From contig JAFALK010000069.1 of NCBI GenBank assembly GCA_019234295.1, positions 110,966 through 174,965 on the forward strand: a stretch of DNA of 64,000 bases. Direction: 5' to 3'. This stretch comes from Roseateles sp. Its GTDB lineage: Bacteria; Pseudomonadota; Gammaproteobacteria; Burkholderiales; Burkholderiaceae_C. The notes under the pieces are model-generated. The model did no database searches and was not told where the DNA came from. It saw only the letters and a program-made list of their open reading frames with translations. Positions within the stretch are counted from its first letter, which is position 1; the number at the start of each line of letters is the position of its first letter. The position numbers and the translations under genes are program-made. Below are positions 19,388 to 27,943 of this stretch, in pieces.

Positions 19388-21040
19388 ATGCGGCGCCGCA
19401 CGGTGCTACCGCTGCTGGCGGCCGGGCTGAGCTCCGGGCTGAGCTCCGGGCTGAGCGGCTGCGGCACCCAGGCGGGCAAGATGGTGGCCGATACGGCCGA
19501 GCGCACGAGTGCCCTGTTCAAGCCCGCTGAAAAGCGCCGTTATGCCAATCCGGTCATCGAAGGCGGCCAGGGCGATCCCACGGTCTGCCGGGTGGGCGAG
19601 GATTTTTTCCTCGTGGCATCGAGCTTCGAGTACTTCCCGGCTCTGACCGTTCACCACAGCCGCGATCTGGTCCACTGGCGGGCCCTGGACCACGCGCTCA
19701 ACCGCGAGGGCCAGGTACCGCTCAAAGATGCGGTCTCGGGCGAGGGCGTGATCGCGCCGAGCCTGCGCTGGCATGGCGGCCGCTTCTGGCTGCTCGCCAC
19801 CAGCCGCGGTGGCGGCGGGACCTTCCTGATGTCGGCCAAGCAGGCGATGGGGCCGTGGAGCGATCCCCAATGGATCGAGGGCCTGGATCCCGGCGCCGTG
19901 CCCTCGCTTTTTATCGACGGCCAGGGCAAGGCCTGGCTCGTGCACGAGGGCAGCGGCGGCGTGTTCCTTGCCGAGTTCGAGCTGGAATCAGCCCGGTTGC
20001 GTGCCGCCACGCAACGGGTCTGGCCCGGCCACAACGGTCTGGCGCCGCAACTGCCGGTGCTGGTAGAGCGTGAGGGCTGGATCTATCTTTTCTGCACCGA
20101 AGGCCGGCTTTGGGACCAGGGGCTCACGGTGGCGCGGTCGCGCAGCGCTGCCGGTCCCTACGAGCCCTGCTTCGACAACCCGATTGCCAGCCATCGCAAC
20201 GCGGCGTTGGAGCCCTTGCAGATGCTGGGGCGCGGCGAGCCGGTGCAGGCGGCCAATGGCACGTGGTGGCTGCTGCTGAGCGGCACCCGGCCCGTGGGCC
20301 GCGCCACACCGCTGGGCCGCGAGGTGCTGCTGGCGCCGATGCGCTGGGACGAAGGTGGCTGGCCCGTGGTCAACGATCACCAGCCGGTTGCCGAGGAACT
20401 CGGCGTCGAGCAACTGCCGCCGGCCAGGGAATGGCCGGTGGCGCCGCGGCGGGAGGACTTCAAAGGTCCGGGCCTGCCGCCAGAATGGCAATTTTTGCGG
20501 GGGCTGGCGCCGGGCCTCTGGGATCTCGCCGAGCGCCCGGGCTGGCTGCGCCTCAAGGGCAGCGCCACGAGCCTGGCCGATGTCGGCACGCCGGCCTTCG
20601 TTTGCCGGCGCTTGAGCAGCTTTCAGCAGCACGCCAGCACCCTGCTTGATTTCGCGCCGCTGCGCCAAGGCCAGCAGGCCGGCCTGGCCTTGCGCCGCGA
20701 CGAAGCGCACCACGCCTTGCTGCGCCTTACCGGCTCGGGCACGGCCCCGCGCCGCGTGGAGCTGATGGTGCGCGTCAAGGGCCAGGAGCGCATTGTCGCC
20801 GCGGCGCCGCTCATCGGCGCGGCGGCATTCGGGGCCGTGCGCCTGCGGCTTGACGCTTATGCAGAGCGTTACGACTTCAGCTACGCCGGCGAAGGCGCCG
20901 ACTGGCGGCTGCTTGGCAGCGTGCCCTTCAACGCGCTGGCCGGCGACGACAGCCCGGCGGGCCTGCGCATCGGCCTCTATGCCAGCGGGCCCGGCGCCAT
21001 GCCGCCGGCCGATTTCGATTGGTTTGAGCTGGAGTCCTGA
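19388..21040 (+). CDS. GH43-like lipoprotein, probably missing two catalytic acids
   Basis: 550 residues with a lipoprotein signal (LSGC, Cys25) containing a 12-bp tandem repeat that encodes GLSS units. Residues ~54-345 follow the five-bladed propeller of GH43 xylosidase/arabinofuranosidase subfamilies (NPVIEGGQGDPTVCRVGEDFF, SSFEYFPALTVHHSRDLVHW); residues ~370-550 look like the usual C-terminal beta-sandwich. The general-base Asp is kept (Asp63). By recalled family pattern the pKa-modulating Asp is replaced by Val171 (AVPSLFID) and the acid Glu by Leu218 (GLAPQLP). It may therefore bind sugars without hydrolysing them. Export to the outer membrane or periplasm is expected. Confidence 0.8.
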   Translation: MRRRTVLPLLAAGLSSGLSSGLSGCGTQAGKMVADTAERTSALFKPAEKRRYANPVIEGGQGDPTVCRVGEDFFLVASSFEYFPALTVHHSRDLVHWRALDHALNREGQVPLKDAVSGEGVIAPSLRWHGGRFWLLATSRGGGGTFLMSAKQAMGPWSDPQWIEGLDPGAVPSLFIDGQGKAWLVHEGSGGVFLAEFELESARLRAATQRVWPGHNGLAPQLPVLVEREGWIYLFCTEGRLWDQGLTVARSRSAAGPYEPCFDNPIASHRNAALEPLQMLGRGEPVQAANGTWWLLLSGTRPVGRATPLGREVLLAPMRWDEGGWPVVNDHQPVAEELGVEQLPPAREWPVAPRREDFKGPGLPPEWQFLRGLAPGLWDLAERPGWLRLKGSATSLADVGTPAFVCRRLSSFQQHASTLLDFAPLRQGQQAGLALRRDEAHHALLRLTGSGTAPRRVELMVRVKGQERIVAAAPLIGAAAFGAVRLRLDAYAERYDFSYAGEGADWRLLGSVPFNALAGDDSPAGLRIGLYASGPGAMPPADFDWFELES

Positions 21041-21059
21041 GCGGCCCCGTCAAGCGCGA

Positions 21060-21092
21060 TTGAACCTTTGCCGCCCCGGCGCGCACTCACCG
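21060..21092 (+). promoter_or_regulatory. ECF-type promoter P3 (TTGAACC-N18-ACTCACCG)
   Basis: TTGAACC (21060-21066), exactly 18 bases, ACTCACCG (21085-21092), followed by GGAGG and the ATG at 21115. The same two blocks at the same spacing precede the ECF sigma gene and the cytochrome operon on the other strand. This ties the radical SAM gene to the sigma factor encoded 14 kb away. Confidence 0.8.
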
Positions 21093-21114
21093 CCAAAGAA
21101 CGGGCGGAGGCGCG

Positions 21115-22488
21115 ATGCTATCGGTGCTGGTGGGACACACGTATTTTCTGGGGTTCGATCGCAAGCAGCAGGAGCGTGCCAGGCCGTATCCGCCGCTGGC
21201 GACGCTGCAGGTGGCCGAGCGCATCCGCCGCGGCGGTCACGAGGTGGCGCTTTTCGACGCCATGCTCGCGCAGGGGCCGGCCGAGTTCGCGACGGTGCTG
21301 ACCGAGCGGCGGCCTGAGCTCGTCGTTCTCTACGAGGACAACTACAACTTTCTCACCAAGATGTGCCTGGCGCGCATGCGCGAGGCGGCGCTCGAGATGA
21401 TCGCCATGGCGCGTGCGGCCGGTGCGCGCGTGATCGTGGCCGGCTCCGACGTCAGCGACGCGCCCGGCCCCTATCTCGCGGCCGGCGCCGATGCGGCACT
21501 GCGCGGCGAGGGGCTCGACACATTGCACACCCTGCTGGCGCGGCTCGACGCCGACCGGGCGGCCGATCTCTCCACGCCGGCCGAAGAGAAGGTCGTCAGC
21601 CTGCACCGCACCGAGAGCCACACCCTGGAGGCGCCCGCGGCCTGGGACCTCGTCGACGTGCCCCGCTACCGCCGCATCTGGCAGCGAGCGCACGGCTTCT
21701 TCAGCCTCAATATGGCCGCCTCCAAAGGCTGTTCGTTCCGCTGTGCCTGGTGCGCCAAGCCGATCTGGGGCAGTCGCTACCAGCAGCGCTCGCCCGAGGC
21801 CGTGGCGGCCGAGATGATGGCCTTGAAGGCCGACCACGCGCCCGACCACATCTGGTTCGCCGACGACATCTTCGGCTTTCGCGCTGACTGGGTGGAACGT
21901 TTCGCCGCTGCGCTCGAAGCCGGTGGCGGCGGTGTGCCCTTCACGATCCAGACACGGGCCGACCTCAGCAGCGAGGCCATGGTCGCGGCCCTGGCGCGCG
22001 CCGGCTGCCGCCAGGCCTGGATCGGTGCTGAGAGCGGCAGCCAGCGCGTGCTCGATGCCATGCAAAAGGGCACGACCGTCGAACAGATCCATGCAGCCCG
22101 CGGCCTCATGCGCAAGCACGGCATCCGCGTGGGCTTCTTCATCCAGCTCGGCTACCTGGGCGAGGGGTTGGAGGAGCTGCTGTGCACGCGCGAGCTCATC
22201 GAGCAGGCGCGGCCCGACGAGATCGGGGTCTCGGTGTCCTACCCGCTGCCGGGAACGCGCTTTCACGAGCAGGTGCGTGAGCAGCTCGGGCCCAAGACGC
22301 ATTGGGACGAGAGCGGAGACCTGGCCATGATGTTCGACGGAGCCTTCGGCACCGAGTTCTACCGCCGCGTTCGGGATCTGCTGCACGAGCAGGTCGAGGG
22401 CGAGCGGCCCGGTCTGGCCGATCGCTGGGACCACCTGATCAAGAGCCTGGATCGCCCGCGGCTTCAAGCAGCGCGCGCAGGCACCTAG
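21115..22488 (+). CDS. Radical SAM protein with N-terminal B12-binding-like domain
   Basis: 457 residues. The N-terminal ~140 residues look like the Rossmann-type domain of cobalamin-dependent radical SAM enzymes, but the His-containing DxHxxG motif is absent, as in base-off members. The radical SAM core begins at CSFRCAWC (Cys206, 210, 213) and includes IWFADDIFGFRADW, AWIGAESGSQRVLDAM and SYPLPGTRFHEQV, as in large B12-type enzymes that methylate or rearrange lipids, sugars or antibiotics. The substrate is unknown. ECF promoter P3 lies just upstream; the 3' end overlaps the convergent HprK-like gene by 50 bases. Confidence 0.88.
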   Translation: MLSVLVGHTYFLGFDRKQQERARPYPPLATLQVAERIRRGGHEVALFDAMLAQGPAEFATVLTERRPELVVLYEDNYNFLTKMCLARMREAALEMIAMARAAGARVIVAGSDVSDAPGPYLAAGADAALRGEGLDTLHTLLARLDADRAADLSTPAEEKVVSLHRTESHTLEAPAAWDLVDVPRYRRIWQRAHGFFSLNMAASKGCSFRCAWCAKPIWGSRYQQRSPEAVAAEMMALKADHAPDHIWFADDIFGFRADWVERFAAALEAGGGGVPFTIQTRADLSSEAMVAALARAGCRQAWIGAESGSQRVLDAMQKGTTVEQIHAARGLMRKHGIRVGFFIQLGYLGEGLEELLCTRELIEQARPDEIGVSVSYPLPGTRFHEQVREQLGPKTHWDESGDLAMMFDGAFGTEFYRRVRDLLHEQVEGERPGLADRWDHLIKSLDRPRLQAARAGT

Positions 22489-23455
22489 CCGTCTCTTGCG
22501 GATGCGTGCTTCGCCTCAACTCCCAGGCCGCCAGCCCCTGCAGCAAGGGCTGCACGGCGGCCCACACGGGCTGGCCGGCGGCATAGGGCTGGCTTTGCGT
22601 GAAGCGCGCGCCGGCCTCGTCTGCCGGCACGCGCCGCATGGGCGCTTCGCCAGCGGGCTGGGCGCTGAGGAACACAAGGCCGGCAAGCTTCAGCGGCGCG
22701 GCGGCCAAAGGCCCCAGGCGCGGCGCGGCGCGCGGGTCGAACTCGAACTTCTCCACGCCGCTGCGGCGACGGATCGTGGGCGCAGCGGCCAGCTTGGCGG
22801 CAGTGGCGGCATCGAAGAAGCGCAGCGCATCGCGGCGCAGGTGCACGAAGTTGGCGATGCCCGTCAGCAGGCCGGACTCGGGAGCGAGAAAGCAGGCGTC
22901 CTCGCACAGGAAGTCCAGTCCGTCCAGCAGGCATTGCAGCGCCAGCGTGGACTTTCCCGCGCCGCTCTCGCCGATCAGCAGCAGGCCCTGGCCCTCCAAG
23001 CCCACGCAGCCTGCGTGCAGGGCCGCCAGGCCTTGCGAGCGGGCGGCCAGCGTGAAGATTGCGAACTCCAGCAGCTCGTAGCGCGCGTGGTAGGCGTGGG
23101 CCAGCATCTCGGGCGAGAGGTTGACGAGGCCGCGCCCCGAGGTCGGATCCACGAGGGCGAGGTTGCCGCGGTCGATCAGCACGCCCAGCAGGCCCGCGCC
23201 GCCCTGCAGGCGTGGCAGCGGCGGCTCGCGGTCCGTCGGCAGTCCCGTCGCCTCGCCGAGCCGCAGCTCGACCGTGAGTTGCGGCGCTTGGCCCGCGAAG
23301 CGGTGGGGCGGCGCGCCGATGCAGGCAGCGTCCACCAGGGCGAGCAGGGCCTCGTCGTCGGCGCGGAACAGGAAGTCGGCACCGAGCACGGTCACGCGTC
23401 TCTCGAAAACGGGTACCCGGGCTTCGCGGTAGGGATCCGCGGGGCTCATGGACAT
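22439..23455 (-). CDS. HprK-related kinase
   Basis: 338 residues. A C-terminal kinase part with P-loop GESGAGKST (162-170), followed by LDFLCEDACFL in the place of the HPr kinase acidic motif, resembles the HprK-related kinase A family rather than true HPr kinase of the PTS. Such kinases occur next to nucleotidyltransferases and PqqD-like proteins in exopolysaccharide and some lasso-peptide clusters, where one is known to phosphorylate a peptide. Here the nucleotidyltransferase is the divergent neighbour 27 bp away, but no PqqD-like gene was found. AGGAG lies six bases before the ATG. The substrate is unknown. Confidence 0.85.
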   Translation of the reverse strand: MSMSPADPYREARVPVFERRVTVLGADFLFRADDEALLALVDAACIGAPPHRFAGQAPQLTVELRLGEATGLPTDREPPLPRLQGGAGLLGVLIDRGNLALVDPTSGRGLVNLSPEMLAHAYHARYELLEFAIFTLAARSQGLAALHAGCVGLEGQGLLLIGESGAGKSTLALQCLLDGLDFLCEDACFLAPESGLLTGIANFVHLRRDALRFFDAATAAKLAAAPTIRRRSGVEKFEFDPRAAPRLGPLAAAPLKLAGLVFLSAQPAGEAPMRRVPADEAGARFTQSQPYAAGQPVWAAVQPLLQGLAAWELRRSTHPQETARCLRALLEAAGDPGS

Positions 23456-23482
23456 CGATCACTCCTCATGTGGAAATTTTGA

Positions 23483-24703
23483 ATGGATCAGCGCATGCCG
23501 CCCGCAGAAGTCGTGGCCCGCGCCCTCGCGTGCACGACTGAAACCCTGGTGCGCGAGGTCACCCTGGCCGGCCCGCGTGCGCCGCAGTGGTCGGCCTTCG
23601 AATGGCGCGCCGCCATGGCCGCCAGCACCATCCACGGCCTTTCCGCGCTGCTGGCCACGCGCCTGCGCTGGCAGGGGCCTCCCGAATGGCAGGCCTTTCT
23701 TGCCGAGCAACTGGCCCAGAGCGTCGAGCGCGAGCAGCGCATCCGCGTCCTGCGCGTTCGCATCGACGAGGCCGCGCGCGAGGCGGGCGTGTCCCTGGTT
23801 GGCCTCAAGGGATCGGCCTTGCTGCCGCTGAAGCTCTACGCCGCCGGCGAGCGGCCCATGAGTGACATCGACTTGCTGGTGCGCGAGGGCGATCTCGAGA
23901 CCGCTGCAGTCCTGATCGAAAGCCTGGGCTACGAGCGCGGCGCGGCCAGCCCGCGCCACACCGTTTTCCGTCCGCTGCGGTCCTGCGCTGATCCGGCCTT
24001 CGGCGAGCACCCGGACAACCCGATCAAGATCGAGCTGCACCCGCGCGTTGCCGAGCAGCTGCCCGTGCGCGAGGCCGACATCACCGCCCTGTGCTGGCCG
24101 GCCGACGCGCGGCCCGGCCTCAATGCCTACCCTTCGCACGCGGCGCTGCTGCGCCACTTGCTGCTGCACGCGGCGGGCAACCTGATGTCCCGCTCGTTGC
24201 GACTCACACAGCTGCTGGACATCGCCCGCCTCGCGCCCAGGCTCGACGCTGGCGACTGGGCCGAGCTGGAGGGCTGCCTCGGCTGGTGGGCGCTGCCGCC
24301 GCTGCTGATGCTGGGTCACTACTTCCCGACCCGGCTGCCTGCCCCGCTGTCCGCGCGGCTGTTGCGCGAATGTCCGCGGCGCTTGCAGCGCGCCATGGAG
24401 CGGCAGCGCCTGGCCCAGGTGTCCCTGTGCCGCATGGACCATCCCGCTTTCCCCGGCATCGAGTGGGCGCAGTCCCCCGCCGAGGCACTCCGTTATGTCG
24501 CGCAGCGCCTGCTTCCGAAGCGCGAGGATCGCGCCCGCATGCAGCAGCTCGCGCGCAGCGAGCCCGTGCTGGCCAGCACGTCCTGGACGGCGAAGTCGCG
24601 CGCGGAGAAGGCGCTGCGCTGGATGCTGGTGAAGCCGCCACGTGTTCAAACGATGTACTCCGTCCAGAAGGCCCTGGCCTACCGCCCGAGGGCCGCGGCA
24701 TGA
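23483..24703 (+). CDS. Nucleotidyltransferase family protein (NTP_transf_5 type)
   Basis: 406 residues. LKGSALLPLKLY followed by RPMSDIDLLV (Asp128, Asp130) is the nucleotidyltransferase metal motif of the large uncharacterised NTP_transf_5 family. These proteins are usual partners of HprK-related kinases and surface-polymer genes, and the kinase gene here is its divergent neighbour. The C-terminal half is helix-rich without a recognised domain. The start at 23483 has only a weak ribosome site; a Met four codons on is possible. It overlaps the convergent glycosyltransferase gene by 25 bases. Confidence 0.85.
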   Translation: MDQRMPPAEVVARALACTTETLVREVTLAGPRAPQWSAFEWRAAMAASTIHGLSALLATRLRWQGPPEWQAFLAEQLAQSVEREQRIRVLRVRIDEAAREAGVSLVGLKGSALLPLKLYAAGERPMSDIDLLVREGDLETAAVLIESLGYERGAASPRHTVFRPLRSCADPAFGEHPDNPIKIELHPRVAEQLPVREADITALCWPADARPGLNAYPSHAALLRHLLLHAAGNLMSRSLRLTQLLDIARLAPRLDAGDWAELEGCLGWWALPPLLMLGHYFPTRLPAPLSARLLRECPRRLQRAMERQRLAQVSLCRMDHPAFPGIEWAQSPAEALRYVAQRLLPKREDRARMQQLARSEPVLASTSWTAKSRAEKALRWMLVKPPRVQTMYSVQKALAYRPRAAA

Positions 24704-25755
24704 AGAGAGGCGAACAGCGCCGCCGTGTGGTCGGCGTCTTCGCGCAGGGCCTCGGCCTGCGCGGCGCGCGCCATGCGCAGCCGCTCCTGCTCGTTGGCCA
24801 GCAGCCCTTCGATGGCCTGGGCCAGCGCCGCGGCGTCGCCCACCGGCACCGCCAGCGCCGCCGGCCCGGGCAGGGCGGCCCATTCGGCCAGGTGGCCCAC
24901 CGCCGTGCCTACCGTGGGCAGGCCGGCCAGGGCGGCCTCCAGCACGACGACCGGGCCCGCCTCGTGGCGCGAGCTCAGCACGTGCAGGTCCGCCTGCTCG
25001 GCCAGCACGCGCCATTCGCCCTGGCGCATGAAGCCGTGCCAGCGCGTGCGCGCCGCCAGTCCGAGCTGCGCGCACAGCGCCTGCATGCGGCCCCCGAGCG
25101 TGTCCTCGCCGACCATGTCCAGCTCGAAGTCCAGCCCGCGCGCCTGCAACAGGGCCAGCGCGTGCAGCAGCGTGCCCGGGTCCTTCACCTGGTTGAGGCT
25201 GGCCACGTGCAACAGGCGCGGCAGCGCATTGCGCGGCCGCGGCGCGAGCGGGGGCCAGCGCTCCAGCGCCACGCCGAGTGGAATGCGCGTGCCCGGGCCG
25301 CCGGCCAGGGCCATGGCACTTGCGCCGCTGATGGCCGAGGCGCCGCGCTCCACGATTGCCTCGCACAGGCGCGACTTCCAGCCGAGCCGGCCGCCGTAGC
25401 CGATCTCCGGCAAAGCCACGCGTTCTCCACCGCCAAGATGCACGCAGGCCGGCAGCCCCAGCACCCCCCTGGCCAGGACGGCTGCCAGTCCGCAGCTGCC
25501 CGAGAACAGGGTCTGCACCAGCTTGAAGGGCGCTTGTGCGTGCTCGCGGCGCAGCGCCGCCACGGCACTCAGCGCGCCGCCGCCCGTGCCGTGGACCGTC
25601 GCGCCGCGCAGCGGCCAGCGCCCGTGCTGGCGCAATACGAACACATGGACTTCATGCACCCGCGCCAGCCGCTCGATCAGGTCGAGCAGCGCGGGAATCA
25701 CCCTTTCCTCACCGCCCGCGTCCACACCGCCGGGCACGACCAAGGCCAGCTTCAT
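24679..25755 (-). CDS. Glycosyltransferase, GT4 type
   Basis: 358 residues of GT-B fold. N-terminal LVVPGGVDAGGEERVI is the acceptor-domain start of GT4 enzymes. HVASLNQVKDPGTLLHAL and SSRHEAGPVVVLEAALAGLP (the EX7E-like donor motif) mark the nucleotide-sugar domain. It probably adds a sugar to a lipid-linked intermediate at the cytoplasmic face. It is divergent from the methyltransferase with only two bases between the start codons; a GGGGGT ribosome site for this gene lies within the neighbour's first codons. Sugar and linkage cannot be deduced. Confidence 0.9.
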   Translation of the reverse strand: MKLALVVPGGVDAGGEERVIPALLDLIERLARVHEVHVFVLRQHGRWPLRGATVHGTGGGALSAVAALRREHAQAPFKLVQTLFSGSCGLAAVLARGVLGLPACVHLGGGERVALPEIGYGGRLGWKSRLCEAIVERGASAISGASAMALAGGPGTRIPLGVALERWPPLAPRPRNALPRLLHVASLNQVKDPGTLLHALALLQARGLDFELDMVGEDTLGGRMQALCAQLGLAARTRWHGFMRQGEWRVLAEQADLHVLSSRHEAGPVVVLEAALAGLPTVGTAVGHLAEWAALPGPAALAVPVGDAAALAQAIEGLLANEQERLRMARAAQAEALREDADHTAALFASLHAAALGR

Positions 25756-25757
25756 TC

Positions 25758-26579
25758 ATGACCCCCATCGACATCCGCTCCCGCTTGCACGAAACCAAGC
25801 AGGCCTTTGACAGCGTGGCAGCCGACTACGACGGCCCGCGCGGCAACAACTCCTCGATCCAGCGCATGCGCGGCGAGATGTGGGCCTGGTTGGACCGCAG
25901 CTTCGCGCCCGGCAGCCGCCTGATCGATCTCGGCTGCGGCACCGGGCTGGACGCGGTGCGCATGGCCGGCCTCGGTCACCGGGTGGTGGCCACGGACTGG
26001 TCGCCGCAAATGGTGGAGCGAACCCGCGACCGGGCCGAGCGCGCGGGACAGGGCGAGCGCGTGCGGGCGCTGCACATCGGCGCGCACGAGCTCGAGCGAC
26101 TGGATGGAACACTTGAGGGCACCTTTGACGGCGCGTACTCCAACCTCGGCCCGCTCAACTGCGTGCCCGACGTGGAGACCGTGGCGCAGCAATGCGCGCG
26201 CCTCGTGCGCCCCGGCGGTCTGCTCGTCTTCACCGTGATCAACCGCTGGTGCCCGTGGGAGGTTTTGCACTACGTGCGCCAGGGCCGCTGGGAGCGGGCC
26301 CGGGTGCGCTTTGCCCGCGAAACCGTGGCCGTGGGTATGAACAGCCGCACGATCTGGACGCGCTACTTCTCGGCGCGGGAGTTCTACCGCAGCTTTGCCC
26401 AGAGCTTCACGCTGGAGCACCGCCGCGGCCTGTGCGTGTTCGCTCCGCCGCCTTACCTGGAGCTCGAAGAGGCTTGGCAGCAGCGCCTGTGGCGCGCAGA
26501 CCGGGCGCTGGCCGGATGGCCGCTGTTGCGTGAGCTCGGGGATCATTTCCTCATCGTCATGAAGAGACGCGGCAGCTGA
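25758..26579 (+). CDS. Class I SAM-dependent methyltransferase
   Basis: 273 residues. The glycine-rich motif I is LIDLGCGTGLDAVRMAGLG, then VVATDWSPQM (SAM-ribose acidic residue context) and DGAYSNLGPLNCV. N-terminal AFDSVAADYDGPRGNN resembles small-molecule and sugar methyltransferases. Start codons of this gene and the divergent glycosyltransferase are two bases apart, so transcripts must begin inside the neighbouring gene or be leaderless. It overlaps the convergent flippase gene by 37 bases. Substrate unknown; a role in decorating the cluster product is inferred. Confidence 0.9.
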   Translation: MTPIDIRSRLHETKQAFDSVAADYDGPRGNNSSIQRMRGEMWAWLDRSFAPGSRLIDLGCGTGLDAVRMAGLGHRVVATDWSPQMVERTRDRAERAGQGERVRALHIGAHELERLDGTLEGTFDGAYSNLGPLNCVPDVETVAQQCARLVRPGGLLVFTVINRWCPWEVLHYVRQGRWERARVRFARETVAVGMNSRTIWTRYFSAREFYRSFAQSFTLEHRRGLCVFAPPPYLELEEAWQQRLWRADRALAGWPLLRELGDHFLIVMKRRGS

Positions 26580-27943
26580 TACATCTCCTCGGCCAGCGGA
26601 TGGCCCAAGAGGACGAGGGACAGTCCCCAGGTCAGCGTGCCAGCAATCAGTCCCGGCAGCGGCTGTGGCACGAGCAGGGCAGGCAGGGCGGCCGCTGCCG
26701 TGGTCCACAGGCTGAGACGCCAGGCCCCGAACCATGACCCCAGGCCCCAGGGCCGGCGCAGCCGCAGCTGCAGCGGCAGCAGCGCGAGCTCGGCCAGCAG
26801 CAGCGCTTGCGCGAAGGATCGAAGGCTGCCGTCAAACAGCAGGACGCACAGAGATGCACGCAGCGCCAATGCCGTGGCTTGCAGCGCGGCCACCGCACCA
26901 GGCCGACCCACGGCGTTGAGCGCGGCCGCGTCGTAGCGCATCAGCAGTTGCAGGGCGGCGATGCCCGCGAGCCAGGGCAGCGCGGTGGCGGCCTCGCGCC
27001 AGGCCGCACCGAACAGCACCACGATCAGCGGCTCGCCGAAGATGCAGATCCACGCGAGCAGCGGCCACAGCGCGCCGCTGAGCAGGCAACTTGCGCGATC
27101 GAGCTGAGCGGCCAGCGGATCTCCGGCGTGATGGGCGCGAGCCAGCCGCGGCAGGGCGCCGAAGCTCAGCGCGTTGCCGCTGAGCGCCAGCGGCAGGCCG
27201 GCAGCGGCCTGTGCGCGTCCGAACAAGCCCACGAGCACCGGTGCGCCCAAGCGGCCGAGCAGGGCACTGGGCAGGGCGGCGTTCAGCGCGGTCAACGCTT
27301 CGGCCGGCACGGAGCCGCGCGCCAAGCGCAGGATCTCTGGCCAATGCGAACGGGTCGGCCGCAGCGGCAGCCCGCTCGGCCGCCAGGCCCAATACGCCAC
27401 GCCGCAGGCCAGCGTGTTGGCCAGTGCAGCCCAGGCGAGCGCGTAGGCGCCCCAGCCGGCCCAGGCCAGGCCGAGGGCTACTGCGGCATGCATGCCAGCA
27501 CCGATGCGCGCCACCGCCGCCAGGCGCGCGGCGGCCAACTCGCGGTGCATCAGGGCGGCGATCAGGCCAGTGAGCGGCAGGGGCAGGAAGCCCAGGGCGA
27601 GGATCGCGAGCAGGTGATCTCCGCTGGCGAGCAGCAGCAGCGCAGCACCCCAGTTGCCCAGGCAGGACAGGCCTAGGCAGCCCGCGAGCTGCGCTCGCGA
27701 GAGGCTGGCTTCACGCTGCACATAGCCGAACACGCCGAGGTCGCGCAGCGCATGGGCCGCACCGGCGAGGGCCGCGGCGATGGCGAAGCGGCCGAGCTCG
27801 GCCGGCGTGAGTAGGCGCGCGAGGACCATGGCCAGCGCCAGCTGGACGAGCGCGCCTGCGGTGCTGGAGCCGAGGTTGATGAGGAAGGCGCGGCGGAAGT
27901 CGCTCACTGGACTACCCTGCCTTCCGCCTGGCATGGGTCTCAT
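26543..27943 (-). CDS. Polysaccharide-type flippase (MATE/Wzx superfamily)
   Basis: 466 residues with about 12-14 hydrophobic segments. The N-terminal [20 protein letters not shown] and ARLLTPAELGRFAIA are typical of Wzx/oligosaccharide flippases, which turn lipid-linked glycans across the inner membrane. The ATG overlaps the upstream glycosyltransferase stop (ATGA); a GTG twelve codons later is an alternative. It is the last gene of the minus-strand operon. No Wzy polymerase, ligase or chain-length gene was recognised nearby, so the product may be a short glycan or glycolipid. Confidence 0.88.
   Translation of the reverse strand: MRPMPGGRQGSPVSDFRRAFLINLGSSTAGALVQLALAMVLARLLTPAELGRFAIAAALAGAAHALRDLGVFGYVQREASLSRAQLAGCLGLSCLGNWGAALLLLASGDHLLAILALGFLPLPLTGLIAALMHRELAAARLAAVARIGAGMHAAVALGLAWAGWGAYALAWAALANTLACGVAYWAWRPSGLPLRPTRSHWPEILRLARGSVPAEALTALNAALPSALLGRLGAPVLVGLFGRAQAAAGLPLALSGNALSFGALPRLARAHHAGDPLAAQLDRASCLLSGALWPLLAWICIFGEPLIVVLFGAAWREAATALPWLAGIAALQLLMRYDAAALNAVGRPGAVAALQATALALRASLCVLLFDGSLRSFAQALLLAELALLPLQLRLRRPWGLGSWFGAWRLSLWTTAAAALPALLVPQPLPGLIAGTLTWGLSLVLLGHPLAEEMYQLPRLFMTMRK

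Noticed and set aside
22439..24703. Lasso-peptide or other RiPP cluster
   Set aside because: HprK-like kinase and nucleotidyltransferase fit, but there is no PqqD-like protein, leader protease, Asn-synthetase-like cyclase or precursor peptide, and gaps are too small for one.
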